Source: Candidatus Saccharibacteria bacterium RIFCSPHIGHO2_12_FULL_41_12 (GTDB taxonomy: Bacteria; Patescibacteriota; Saccharimonadia; Saccharimonadales; 2-12-FULL-41-12). Taken from it: a stretch of 41,776 nt of DNA. The notes below the pieces were generated by a model. The model did not search any database. It was given only the letters and a program-made list of their open reading frames with translations, and was not told where the DNA came from. Numbering within the stretch: the stretch's first letter is position 1; each line of letters starts with the position of its first letter. The stretch lies in assembly GCA_001790445.1 (NCBI GenBank), contig MGCQ01000007.1, forward strand, positions 17,030 through 58,805, in the 5' to 3' direction. Positions 1 through 9,584 of the stretch are shown here, piece after piece. Made by a program: the position numbers and the translations under genes.

Positions 1-2
1 AC

Positions 3-839
3 ACAAAAAGTAATGCTTTTACAAACCCTGCCAAAAGACAGCTGACAAGCGATATTTTAGGCGTTAATCAAAATATTCAATTTATAGATGTGTCAGCAAA
101 CTTTAGCAAACTCAGGCAAATCAAACAGCCTGAGGAAATAGCAATGATGAAAACTGCCGCAAAACAAACAGTCAAAATATTTAAAAATATTGCCACAAAA
201 TTACCAAAATTCACCAGCGAACACGATCTATCCATAGAACTCGGCGTAGCCTTAGTCAAAGGTGACATTGCTGTGGCTTATGACCCGATTATCGCGGGTG
301 GTGCAAATGCCAATACTCTACATTACCACGGAGCCAGCGCGCAATCAGTTGCCGAAGTAGTTCTTCTTGATATTGGCGTAGAGCACGGTGGTTATGCATC
401 TGACGTCACGAGGACTTATTTTGATCCGACAAATCAACGGTACGGCGATGTGCACAAGGCGCTTCTAGAAGTCTATGACTATGCTTGTTCTCTCGTAATG
501 CCAGGGATGACCATGACACTGATAGAACAACGGGTCCGACAATTTATGGGTGAAAAACTGCGTGAGCTTGGTCTTGTTGACGTGATCACCCCCCAGCTAA
601 TTGGTCAATTTTTCCCACACGGTCTAGGACATTTCGTAGGACTTGATGTACATGATGTTGGAGATAAAGATAAACCACTCGTTGCGGGTATGGTAGTGAC
701 GATGGAGCCTGGCATTTACATCGAAAATGAGGGTTTTGGTATGCGTCACGAAGATACTCTTCTCATTACCGAGTCAGGATATGAAAATTTAACTCAGCAG
801 GCACCAATCACTGGAGAGAGCAGTTCCTCGAAATTATGA
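3..839 (+). CDS. pepP: M24 family Xaa-Pro aminopeptidase (5' partial, open at left window edge)
   Basis: Frame of ORF 90..839 remains open to the window edge (TKSNAFTNPAKRQLTSDILGVNQNIQFIDVSANFSKLRQIKQPEEI); HGLGHFVGLDVHD, MVVTMEPGIY and RHEDTLLIT are M24 metallopeptidase motifs. Confidence 0.88.
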   Translation, partial: TKSNAFTNPAKRQLTSDILGVNQNIQFIDVSANFSKLRQIKQPEEIAMMKTAAKQTVKIFKNIATKLPKFTSEHDLSIELGVALVKGDIAVAYDPIIAGGANANTLHYHGASAQSVAEVVLLDIGVEHGGYASDVTRTYFDPTNQRYGDVHKALLEVYDYACSLVMPGMTMTLIEQRVRQFMGEKLRELGLVDVITPQLIGQFFPHGLGHFVGLDVHDVGDKDKPLVAGMVVTMEPGIYIENEGFGMRHEDTLLITESGYENLTQQAPITGESSSSKL

Positions 840-1219
840 GACGTAGACACAGCTTATTATCATTGTTTTTGTTGCGTTGGTTTGTCGGCTCTCTTGGCAT
901 TTGGATCGCTGCGGGACTTTTGGGTGGGTCTATAGACTACCAAAATAGTCCAAAAGTAATTATTTTTTCGGGCCTGATTCTTGCAATTGTTAATACTCTT
1001 ATCAAGCCAATCTTAGTATTTTTAGCATTTCCGTTTATATTGCTGAGTCTCGGTCTGTTTATGATTGTAGTTAATGGGCTTATTCTTGCAGTTGTGAGCA
1101 ATTTGTATGGTCCGCTTCATATCGACGGTTTTGGCTCAGCTATGCTTGCAGGAATGATCATCGGGCTGGTAAACTATCTAGTAGTAACTATTATTGAACA
1201 ACCAAGGGGAAAAGAATGA
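836..1219 (+). CDS. Phage holin family / PF04020-like 4-TM membrane protein
   Basis: 127 aa, four hydrophobic segments, 'NTLIKPILVFLAFPFILLSLGLFMIVVNGLIL' typical of the family; ATGA overlap with upstream CDS. Confidence 0.75.
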   Translation: MRRRHSLLSLFLLRWFVGSLGIWIAAGLLGGSIDYQNSPKVIIFSGLILAIVNTLIKPILVFLAFPFILLSLGLFMIVVNGLILAVVSNLYGPLHIDGFGSAMLAGMIIGLVNYLVVTIIEQPRGKE

Positions 1220-1428
1220 ACATTTTTGGGTATATAGCAATCGTGTCTATGGTTCTGATGACTATACTTATTTTGATGCAGACTAGGGGCGCAGGACTTG
1301 GTGCAGGACTTGGTGGTGGTGGCGAAGTTAATACGGTCAGGCGGGGGAGCGATAAAAGCATTCACCAAATTACTATTATATTGGTGATTATTTTTTGCGT
1401 GTCTTTGCTCCTTGGCATCTTAGTTTAG
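1216..1428 (+). CDS. secG: Preprotein translocase subunit SecG
   Basis: 70 aa, two TM segments with glycine-rich linker GAGLGAGLGGGGE; overlaps the upstream ORF. Confidence 0.8.
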   Translation: MNIFGYIAIVSMVLMTILILMQTRGAGLGAGLGGGGEVNTVRRGSDKSIHQITIILVIIFCVSLLLGILV

Positions 1429-1434
1429 AGCGTT

Positions 1435-3228
1435 TTGGGTACTCATTTGGATAATCAAAAAACCACAAGATTCAAACGTTTGCTAAGAAAGCAGCGAAGA
1501 AAAGCAGAAAAGAGCGCTTTGTCAGCTGATTCACGGATTGACCAGCATCTTGGAAACAAAGTCTATCGGTTTGAGTCAGTTCGGAGATTTATGTTCGGCT
1601 GGATAGCGATTGTTTTGTTGATAGCTGGGGTTACTCTTTATCAGTTTAATGTTTTTTATGATGCAACAAGACAAGTTGTTCCCGCAAAGGGGGGTGTTTT
1701 TCGTGAAGGCATTATTGGTAGATTTACAAATGCTAATCCTGTTTTTGCTGTCGGAGCAGTAGATACATCCGTATCAAAATTATTATATTCTGGGTTACTC
1801 AAATACGATGGAAATGGCACATTAGTTGGTGATTTGGCAGAGAGTTGGACTATTGATCCTGGTGGCAAAATCTATACTGTAAAACTCAAAAAAGACGTAC
1901 AGTGGCATGACAAAAAACCTCTTACTGCTGAGGACGTAGAATATACATACAAAATAATCCAAAACCCAGACATCAAATCACCATTTAGGAGTAGTTGGGA
2001 GGGGGTTGAAGTCAAAAAGACTGATGATCGAACTATTATCTTCACCCTGAAAGGATCAATTAGCTCGTTCCCTCATTATTTGACTAATGGCATAATTCCT
2101 AAACATATTTTTAGCAAAATTGATACTCAGCAAATTCGCTCATCAAGCCATAACAACCAGGACGTAATTGGCTCGGGACCGTTTAAGCTGACCAAAGTAG
2201 AAGTTAAGAAATCCGATGACGGACGAACGGCAGAAAGGATATCACTAGCTACTAATACAAATTATCACCTGGGCCGACCAAAAATCAATCAGTATTTTAT
2301 TCAGACCTATAAAGGAGAAGATTCTTTGATCCGTGATTTAAACCAGAGTAGACTCGATGCGATAAATGGTGTTTCAAATCCAGAGAAAATAATTGCCCAA
2401 AACGATAAAATAGTTGACATGTCCAGAATTCTCACAAGCCAGGTCAACGTGTTTTTCAAGGTTAGCGAGCCACCTTTTAACGATGTCAATCTCAGAAAAG
2501 CGCTGACGCTGGCGGTGGATCGCAAAGAAGCCACAAAGGGGCTTGGCTATCCGGTGAAAATATCTGACAGTCCGTTTCTTGACACTACATTTGCTTACGA
2601 CAAAAAACAGATTCAAAAGACAGATGATATTAATAAAGCTAACGCCTTGCTTGAATCTTCTGGCTGGGTTATGAACAAATCTACTGGGGTCAGAGAAAAA
2701 GCTGGGCAGAAGTTAGAGTTTAGTTTGACAGCGAGATCTTTGGATGATTACAAAAAAGTTTCAGAATCTTTGGTCCAACAATGGAAGGCAATCGGCGCCA
2801 ACGTAAGGGTAATTTTATTAGACGAAGAAGAAATGCAAAGTGCAATCGCCACTCATAATTATTCTGTCGTATTGTCAGCGATTAGTCTGGGATATGATCC
2901 TGATGTCTTTGCTTTTTGGCATAGTTCACAGAAAAATATTGGCTCTTCAACGAAGCTAAATCTCAGTGAATATTCCTCAAAACCAGCAGATATTGCGCTG
3001 GAAGGTGGTCGTTCTAGAAGTGATCCAAGTGTTCGAGCTGTTAAGTATGCTCCATTTACCACAAATTGGTTAAACGATAATCCTGCGCTGACTTTGTACC
3101 AGCCACGGTATGTATTTTTGGTCAGAGAACCTTTTTATAATTTCAATACGACCACCATGAGCGCAAGTACGGATCGTTACAATAATGTACATAATTGGAC
3201 AGTCAAAGATAAAAAAGTTCGCAAGTAG
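1435..3228 (+). CDS. ABC transporter substrate-binding protein (peptide/OppA-like) with N-terminal TM anchor; TTG start
   Basis: 597 aa; 'LAESWTIDPGGKIYTVKLKKDVQWHDKKPLTAEDVEYTYKII' is an SBP family 5 signature. Confidence 0.88.
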   Translation: MGTHLDNQKTTRFKRLLRKQRRKAEKSALSADSRIDQHLGNKVYRFESVRRFMFGWIAIVLLIAGVTLYQFNVFYDATRQVVPAKGGVFREGIIGRFTNANPVFAVGAVDTSVSKLLYSGLLKYDGNGTLVGDLAESWTIDPGGKIYTVKLKKDVQWHDKKPLTAEDVEYTYKIIQNPDIKSPFRSSWEGVEVKKTDDRTIIFTLKGSISSFPHYLTNGIIPKHIFSKIDTQQIRSSSHNNQDVIGSGPFKLTKVEVKKSDDGRTAERISLATNTNYHLGRPKINQYFIQTYKGEDSLIRDLNQSRLDAINGVSNPEKIIAQNDKIVDMSRILTSQVNVFFKVSEPPFNDVNLRKALTLAVDRKEATKGLGYPVKISDSPFLDTTFAYDKKQIQKTDDINKANALLESSGWVMNKSTGVREKAGQKLEFSLTARSLDDYKKVSESLVQQWKAIGANVRVILLDEEEMQSAIATHNYSVVLSAISLGYDPDVFAFWHSSQKNIGSSTKLNLSEYSSKPADIALEGGRSRSDPSVRAVKYAPFTTNWLNDNPALTLYQPRYVFLVREPFYNFNTTTMSASTDRYNNVHNWTVKDKKVRK

Positions 3229-3339
3229 CCCTCGCGGGGCAGAATTAATATAAATGCCAATTGCCTAAGACTCCTTGCTTATGCTACTCTGGTATGTAGA
3301 TTATGAGGGTAAATAGAGCAAGAAAGGTGGCATCAGGTT

Positions 3340-4959
3340 GTGAATAAGTTGGCCCATTATTTGCAAGAGCATCTTCGTGGTGAAGTTATCGTATCTGACA
3401 GCGTTAGACAAAGATACGCTCGTGACGCTAGTATTTTTGAACAAATGCCTAGTCTCGTGGCATATCCGATGGACGAAAGTGACATCCGCAAGGCAGCACG
3501 GTTTGCCTGGCAACTTGCTGAAAGAGGCCGGATTATATCTATTACCACACGCGGAGGCGGTAGTGATTTTTCTGGTGGTGCGATAGGTCAGGGGATTATG
3601 CTGGTGACGCCAGTGCACATGAACAAGATTTTAGAATTTGATTCAAAGAGTGGCTTTGTGGTGGTTGAACCAGGTATTAATTATGCCAAATTGCAACAGA
3701 TGCTACATACACACGGACGATTTTTGCCTGCTTACCCTGCGTCCTTAGAATATTCAACAATCGGCGGAGCAGTTGCCAATAATTCTAGTGGGGAACTGTC
3801 TGTAAAATACGGCGACACCAAAAATTTTGTCAATAGTCTACGGATAGTTTTGGCAAACGGCGAAGTCATAGATACAGGGCGACTGTCAAAGAGAGAACTA
3901 AGCAAAAAAATGGGCTTGTCATCGTTCGAGGGTGAACTATATCGCAATCTAGATACTTTGATCGAAGAAAACCATGATCTTATCACCAAATTTGAGCCAA
4001 CTTGGACCAAGAATGTTTGCGGTTATGATATCTTTTCGGTTAAGAAAAAAGACGGTTCTTTTGATCTAACCCCTCTGATAGTTGGGTCGCAGGGCACACT
4101 TGCGATTGTCAGTGAGGTGACTATGACCAGTGCAGATTATAATCCAGAGACAACGGTTATTGCCGCATATTTGCATGATTTTGGAAATATAGAAAAGATC
4201 ATTCAGCAGGTGTTAAAGATTAAGCCAAGTGCGTTTGAAGTTGTGGATAAATACTCACTAGAACAAGTCGTCAAAACCAGCCCAAATTTTCTTAAGGGAA
4301 GCCTGCCAAGCCGAATGCCAGAACTTATTTTGTTAATAGAGTTTGATGATCCGACCAAACAACAGACCAAAAATGTCAAAAAGACCCTTAAAATTCTCGA
4401 AGGTTTGCAGATAGATTACAGAGTCGAAACAGAAGAATCAGAACGACAAAACCTCTGGAAATTGCGTCATAGTGTCGGTTCAATTCATCTGCATAATGAT
4501 TCACAGACGGCACCTTTGCCAATCGTTGATGATGGCGTGGTGGCAATAGATAAATTAGAGCAATATTTTACAGGAGTTTATCAGATTTTAGAGAAGTATA
4601 ATCTCAAAATTGCTGTTTGGGGCCATATTGGGCAGGGCAACTTGCACATGCAGCCCTTGCTGGACATTGGGCAGCTAGGTGATAGACAAAAGGTCTTTCG
4701 GCTAATGCGTGAATATCATGATTTGGTGCTGTCCCTGGGTGGTTCTATCTCTGGTGAATACAATGACGGCAGACTGCGCGGTCCATATATCAAGCAACAA
4801 TTTGGTGACGAAATTTACGAGCTATTTATGAAGGTCAAAGCAGTCTTTGATCCATATTTTATTCTTAATCCAAAGGTAAAGATCGACGTTACTGGTGATG
4901 ATGTCTTGCCACTGCTACGAAGTGAATATTCCCTAGATCAACATATCCCAAGAAGCTAA
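3340..4959 (+). CDS. FAD-binding oxidoreductase (GlcD/D-lactate dehydrogenase-like); GTG start
   Basis: 539 aa; 'RGGGSDFSGGAIGQGIML', 'SLEYSTIGGAVANNSSGELSVKYGDT' PCMH-type FAD domain and C-terminal 'WGHIGQGNLHMQP'. Confidence 0.88.
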   Translation: MNKLAHYLQEHLRGEVIVSDSVRQRYARDASIFEQMPSLVAYPMDESDIRKAARFAWQLAERGRIISITTRGGGSDFSGGAIGQGIMLVTPVHMNKILEFDSKSGFVVVEPGINYAKLQQMLHTHGRFLPAYPASLEYSTIGGAVANNSSGELSVKYGDTKNFVNSLRIVLANGEVIDTGRLSKRELSKKMGLSSFEGELYRNLDTLIEENHDLITKFEPTWTKNVCGYDIFSVKKKDGSFDLTPLIVGSQGTLAIVSEVTMTSADYNPETTVIAAYLHDFGNIEKIIQQVLKIKPSAFEVVDKYSLEQVVKTSPNFLKGSLPSRMPELILLIEFDDPTKQQTKNVKKTLKILEGLQIDYRVETEESERQNLWKLRHSVGSIHLHNDSQTAPLPIVDDGVVAIDKLEQYFTGVYQILEKYNLKIAVWGHIGQGNLHMQPLLDIGQLGDRQKVFRLMREYHDLVLSLGGSISGEYNDGRLRGPYIKQQFGDEIYELFMKVKAVFDPYFILNPKVKIDVTGDDVLPLLRSEYSLDQHIPRS

Positions 4960-5816
4960 ATTTTTATTAACACGGCAGCGACTATCACTAGTATGGCCGA
5001 AATAAATTTTCTGAAAAGGTGATTTTTCTCTTTGAGCAAAAAGTAGCTTAATAAAACAGTCGGTATGATCTGTGCAGGCAAAATTATTGCGACTTTTGCA
5101 GGTTCTGGCGCCGACCGATAAGCCCAGTACGTGAATACAAAATAGCTCACGCTAGGTATGGCGGAAATAAACAGAATGTGCAGGGTGTTGATCAACTTTT
5201 CTTTATGTTCTGATATGTCTGCAACAATTGCTCGCCATTTTACTGCGAACACAACAGAAGTTGAGCTAACGTAGGCAATAACGAGGTACGAAGCAGCACT
5301 GACTTGTTGTGATAATTCTGAGCTAGCCAGTAAAAATGCTGAGAAAGAAAGCCCAGAAAGGATCATCAGTGTTACCCCGCGTTTGTGGAACTCGACCTTG
5401 CCATTAACTACGTTCAAAATGGCTAGAGCCAAGATGATAATTCCGACGAAATTAATCGGGCTAAGTTTTAGATCAAGAAAAACGAGTGACATCAAAGTCG
5501 TGAACACCAATGTGGAAGAAAAAGCTATTTGTGCTGTGCCGTTTGTCAGGTTTTTGATTGCAGCAAAATATAGGATATTCCCGACTCCTTGGCCAATTGC
5601 TACCAGCGCTACGGCAGTCAGGCTAACCTTGGCAAGATCGATGTCGATACCACCCAAAAAAGGTGACACAAGGACCGAAACGATAAGTCCAGCGATTAGA
5701 AATAAAACAGTTTGGGTTTCACTGGATACTTTGATTTTATTTGATACAACTTTTGTAGAAATGCCCATAAAGGCACGAAAAATAACAGCAAATAATGTCA
5801 ACACTAACCAATTCAT
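4956..5816 (-). CDS. EamA/DMT-type transporter
   Basis: 286 aa, multiple TM segments, C-terminal 'ILPAQIIPTVLLSYFLLKEKNHLFRKFISAILVIVAAVLI'; convergent 4-nt overlap with the upstream oxidoreductase. Confidence 0.8.
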   Translation of the reverse strand: MNWLVLTLFAVIFRAFMGISTKVVSNKIKVSSETQTVLFLIAGLIVSVLVSPFLGGIDIDLAKVSLTAVALVAIGQGVGNILYFAAIKNLTNGTAQIAFSSTLVFTTLMSLVFLDLKLSPINFVGIIILALAILNVVNGKVEFHKRGVTLMILSGLSFSAFLLASSELSQQVSAASYLVIAYVSSTSVVFAVKWRAIVADISEHKEKLINTLHILFISAIPSVSYFVFTYWAYRSAPEPAKVAIILPAQIIPTVLLSYFLLKEKNHLFRKFISAILVIVAAVLIKI

Positions 5817-5856
5817 TGACGGTATTATAACAGGCGTCTATCAATTTGGAGGAGTT
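5773..5856 (-). repeat. Long direct repeat copy 1: 5' end of the EamA gene plus upstream leader
   Basis: Matches 7957..8040 with 7 mismatches over 84 nt by manual alignment. Confidence 0.9.
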
Positions 5857-5984
5857 ATAAAACTGCACCATGACAAGTGTCATTTACTGGTAGTTTTTTC
5901 GTGGTCTGATGGTTCTAAATCTCGGCCTCATCGAAGATTAGAAAATAACGCTATGTAGGTGTTAGAAGAGAATTAAGACACATT

Positions 5985-6053
5985 TTGTTAATTAGGAGGA
6001 ACGTCCTCAGATACCTCAGATACTTGTTAATTAGGAGGAGCGTTCTCAGATAC
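5985..6053. repeat. Two direct copies of a 30-nt imperfect palindromic element (TTGTTAATTAGGAGGANCGTYCTCAGATAC)
   Basis: Copies 5985..6014 and 6024..6053; a related element (TTGGGAGGACCGTCCTCCGCTACCTCAGCTAC) occurs near 10911-10942. Confidence 0.75.
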
Positions 6054-6109
6054 GTACTCTACTAGGGGGTTTTTGCAATAATAAAGTCGAATAATATTAC
6101 TGTTAAAAA

Positions 6110-7780
6110 TCATCCGCTCACAACGCACCTTACATAAATGGAGGCGGATTTCCCAAGATTGGGTTCTATAGAGCCATCGGAGAAATATACGGCCCACGCG
6201 GAATTGTATTCACCAAATTCTGGATCATAACCGACGGTCTCCGTAGCCGACCAATAGTAACTCGCCTGGAAGTTATTTCCATAGGAAACCTTCCCGGCAT
6301 AGATAGCTAGCAGTTCTTGCATGTTAGGCAGACGACCTCCAATCGCCTTACAGGCGTTTTGAGCTGGGTAGCCAGAGAAGTCTACCCCAGGGTTTACCTG
6401 TGGACTGACAAAACTGTACTCTGAGGGATAATTCGGATCAAGGCCGGTGGCACACTGGGGACTGCGACAAATAGAATCAGTTGGGTCCCAAGTGTAGGTG
6501 GAGCCAAGATCGGCACTACGAACATACTTGCCAGACAAGGTACCGGTTCCTGCTATCCAGTTTGGATCTGTTACTACTGTCGTAGCAGCGCTCGTTTGTG
6601 TACCAGTGTAGTTGCTTGTGCCGGTTGCCACAACCTTTATAAATTTAGTCCAATCACCCGTGACTAGGGTATATGTACTTGAGGTTGCTCCGGGTATATC
6701 TGTGTATGTCCCTTCAGAAGTAGCTGCATTTTGCCATTGATAAGTTACGGTCGCACCCAGCGGTGTTAAGGCACCAGCTGTTAAGACCTGACCTACTGTA
6801 GGCGTTCCGGTTATGGCTCCAATAGCGGTGAGTGGGGCTGTCGTAATCACACCAGTCGCTACCACATAATCTACCGGTTTTACATACTTAGCGGCGTCAG
6901 CTCCACCCAGCGTGTAGACGACAGTGATGGTTTTACCGGTACCGACGGCCGAGGTATCGTAAGTTGCTACGGCACTGACAGTGACAACGTCAGGTGCAAC
7001 TACGCCACTGAGAGATCCAGCAGTCACAGCGGCTGTTGTGTCACCATCATATGGTTTTGATAGTGTAAGGCTTGGCGCAGATATGGTTAGTTGATTGATA
7101 GCAAAGGTTACTGAGATAGTATGGTTGGCAGAAACATTCGAAAAAGTGTATGTACTAACTGCACCGGCCGAAACACCATCAACTAGAACATCATCAATAT
7201 GATAAGTGGCACCTGGAGTAATAGTGTAGGTTTGACTTGATCCATCATTTTTAGTTGTAACACCATTAGGAGTAATTGAACCGTTTGCTCCTGCTGTAGA
7301 AGTTAAAGTAAAGGTAGGGATACTTTGAACAGTCGAGACAGTCGTTGCCCCTGTATTGCCTGAACCATAATAGCTTCTTTGAGATGGAGCACTGGGGGTA
7401 GTGTCGTTTGATTCGGCGGTCGGGGTTAAAGTATCAGTGGTTAGTGGATCGGCTTTAAAAATGGCTGTTGCATTAATATCACCTTGAACATTTGTATCAA
7501 TCCTTGAAGCTTCGGTACTGCCATTGTCGCTCCATTTTACAAAGTGATATTTAGAATTAGAAACAGCAGTAACTTTTGTGCCGGTTCTACCCTTGTCAAC
7601 AGTTTGAGGAGTAGTGCCTTCAATCGAGCCGTTTGTTCCTGCTGTGTAGGTCAAAGTAAATTGAGGAATTGGTTTGTTTATGAAAAACTGGTTGATTATA
7701 AAGACAAGAGTAAGTATAGAAAGAAAGCCAACACAAATGCTAATAAATATAGCCCTGTAGGATTTACCGCCTATCATCAA
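6110..7780 (-). CDS. Membrane-anchored surface/adhesin-like repeat protein: two divergent bacterial/InlB-type repeats, YDG-like domain, Ig-like repeat and C-terminal DUF1566/Fib_succ_major-like domain
   Basis: 556 aa; N-terminal TM; 'FTLTYTAGTNGSIEGTTPQTVDKGRTGTKVTAVSNSKYHFVKWSDNGSTEASR' ; 'KPYDGDTTAAVT' ; 'GGRLPNMQELLAIYAG...YYWSATET...SASIYVRCV'. Confidence 0.78.
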   Translation of the reverse strand: MMIGGKSYRAIFISICVGFLSILTLVFIINQFFINKPIPQFTLTYTAGTNGSIEGTTPQTVDKGRTGTKVTAVSNSKYHFVKWSDNGSTEASRIDTNVQGDINATAIFKADPLTTDTLTPTAESNDTTPSAPSQRSYYGSGNTGATTVSTVQSIPTFTLTSTAGANGSITPNGVTTKNDGSSQTYTITPGATYHIDDVLVDGVSAGAVSTYTFSNVSANHTISVTFAINQLTISAPSLTLSKPYDGDTTAAVTAGSLSGVVAPDVVTVSAVATYDTSAVGTGKTITVVYTLGGADAAKYVKPVDYVVATGVITTAPLTAIGAITGTPTVGQVLTAGALTPLGATVTYQWQNAATSEGTYTDIPGATSSTYTLVTGDWTKFIKVVATGTSNYTGTQTSAATTVVTDPNWIAGTGTLSGKYVRSADLGSTYTWDPTDSICRSPQCATGLDPNYPSEYSFVSPQVNPGVDFSGYPAQNACKAIGGRLPNMQELLAIYAGKVSYGNNFQASYYWSATETVGYDPEFGEYNSAWAVYFSDGSIEPNLGKSASIYVRCVVSG

Positions 7781-7956
7781 TAACCTCTTTCCTACTGCGC
7801 GAAAAGAATTGTGACTCGAGTATGATAAAACCGTTAATTTTTCCCCTCTTTTATCTAAGCCTTTTTAGTAATTTAGGAATAGCCTTGACCATTAATTTTC
7901 TATAGACTTTCCCAATGGTAGTATATCAATAAAAAACTTATACTTATATACCATAA

Positions 7957-8040
7957 GCACGAAAAATAACGGCAAAAAATGTCAACACTAACCAATTCAT
8001 TGACGCTATTATAACAGGCGTCTATCGAATTGGTGGAGCT
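7957..8040 (-). pseudogene. Remnant duplicate of EamA transporter 5' end (direct repeat copy 2)
   Basis: Reverse strand encodes MNWLVLTFFAVIFRAYGI* i.e. the EamA N-terminus followed immediately by a stop; 77/84 identity with 5773..5856. Confidence 0.88.
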
Positions 8041-8162
8041 TTGCAACTTCGCTTGAACCTATTTCCAGCAAAATGTCTAAGCCCAGCCGCCATAAACGGC
8101 AGAGGCGGATGGGGCTCGCCAAACAGAGGAATAACAGGCTAGAAACCTGCTATAATTTTGTT

Positions 8163-9145
8163 ATGAGTGAAAGCAATTTAATTACATACAACAACCAACT
8201 TCGCCTAGCTTTCTCTGACGTAGACGAAACGATAGCAGATGTTTATACACCTGCCGAGCCAGAGATGATTACTGAGCTTTCGTCATATTTACAAGACGGT
8301 GGCAAACTATTTATGGTAACTGGCGGAGTATAGCACGCATACAAAGGGATATAACTGACCATATAGATCCCTCATTACGCCATGATATTCTTGTTAGCCA
8401 TTGTAGTGGTGTTGAAGTATGGGGTTTCACGGATACAGGCAGCTTGAGAGATGAGCCTTTTTATAGTATCTATGAAGCAACATTTACGCCAGAAATGAAA
8501 GAAGCGTGGCGGGAAGTCATTGAGCAGCTCGTAAGAGAGTTTGTGCTTCGCGCTCACCCCGCCCAGCCAAAAATAGATTTTTGGGATACCATTGGTCGTG
8601 ACCCACTAGATATTATGCTTGATGACCGTGGCCCGCAGATAACAATGGAGGTTGTAAACGGTACAGATTTAACTGATGAGCAACTATCCAAGTTAAGTTA
8701 TCCTGTACCTATCACGCATGGAAAGCGAGATTTGCGTACAGCAATTAAAGAGCGTTCTATAAAGCTTTTGAAAGAAGCAGGCGTTCCCATTACCCCACGA
8801 TTCGGCGGTAATTTTGCGTTGGATTTTGCAGTTGAGGGTGTGTCAAAGACTACTTCAATCAAGTCTGTACTCATGAAGCCAGAAGTTCTGTCCACAATAG
8901 GCTTAAAATTAGAAGATGTCCAAAACCCAGCAGAGCTAGAAGTTTGGGGTGATAAATACTCTGTTTTGCATGGTGGTACAGATAGGCACATGAGTGAAGC
9001 TTTACCTCCAGAAGTCCGTTCTATTGATTTTCGAGAAGAGGATCCGTCTGAGTTCCCCGAAGGCTACAATATTGTGGTTTGGGGTGGCGAAAAGCATCTT
9101 CACTATGGATTACTTGAATATTTGCGGTCAAGACACGAGCAATAA
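8163..9145 (+). pseudogene. HAD-like hydrolase disrupted by a single frameshift near 8325-8332
   Basis: Frame 1: MSESNLITYNNQLRLAFSDVDETIADVYTPAEPEMITELSSYLQDGGKLFMVTGG|V*; the shifted frame continues from 8330 as IARIQRDITDHIDPSLRHDILVSHCSGVEVWGF... into ORF 8444..9145. Confidence 0.75.
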
Positions 9146-9159
9146 TTCTCTACCGTTCT

Positions 9160-9245
9160 TGGTGCGCGAGAGAGGACTTGAACCTCCACGCCTTTGCAGG
9201 CACTTGCCCCTCAGACAAGCGTGTCTACCATTCCACCACTCGCGC
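9160..9245 (-). tRNA. tRNA-Leu(GAG)
   Basis: Reverse complement GCGCGAGTGGTGGAATGGTAGACACGCTTGTCTGAGGGGCAAG...GGAGGTTCAAGTCCTCTCTCGCGCACCA; class II variable arm; encoded CCA. Confidence 0.92.
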
Positions 9246-9312
9246 GCATTGATCCAATTATAGCATTTATATCTTTCATAATCTAAGAGGTTAATGTATA
9301 ATTATTTGATAT

Positions 9313-9389
9313 GGGTGATTAGCTCAGTTGGCTAGAGCACCTCGTTTACACCGAGGGGGTCGGGGGTTCGAATCCCTCATCACCCACCA
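9313..9389 (+). tRNA. tRNA-Val(TAC)
   Basis: GGGTGAT..CCTCGTTTACACCGAGG..GGGGGTTCGAATCCCTC..ATCACCCACCA cloverleaf. Confidence 0.95.
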
Positions 9390-9410
9390 TTGAATATGAA
9401 TAGCCTACGT

Positions 9411-9486
9411 GGCTCTGTAGCTCAGTTGGTAGAGCAGAGGCTTGAAGAGCCTTGTGTCCACAGTTCGAGTCTGTGCGGAGCCACCA
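9411..9486 (+). tRNA. tRNA-Phe(GAA)
   Basis: GGCTCTG..GAGGCTTGAAGAGCCTT..CACAGTTCGAGTCTGTG..CGGAGCCACCA cloverleaf. Confidence 0.95.
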
Positions 9487-9584
9487 TTCGACCTTTTATA
9501 AAAGGGAAAAGAGTAGCCCGAGTGTCGAATTTATTTCGCACCCGGAGCGTTGAGAAAAACCGTAGGTTTGTCTCAAGGATGTAG

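Noticed and set aside
5908-5950. Possible fourth copy of the tRNA-Gly-derived repeat (CTAAATCTCGGCCTCATCGAAGATTAGAAAATA)
   Set aside because: Similarity to CTCAAACTCCTGGCCTCATCAAAAATCAAAAATA is suggestive but too degenerate to claim without statistics.
5383-5958. 191-aa plus-strand ORF antisense to EamA
   Set aside because: Overlaps the clear EamA transporter on the minus strand; no family-like motif.
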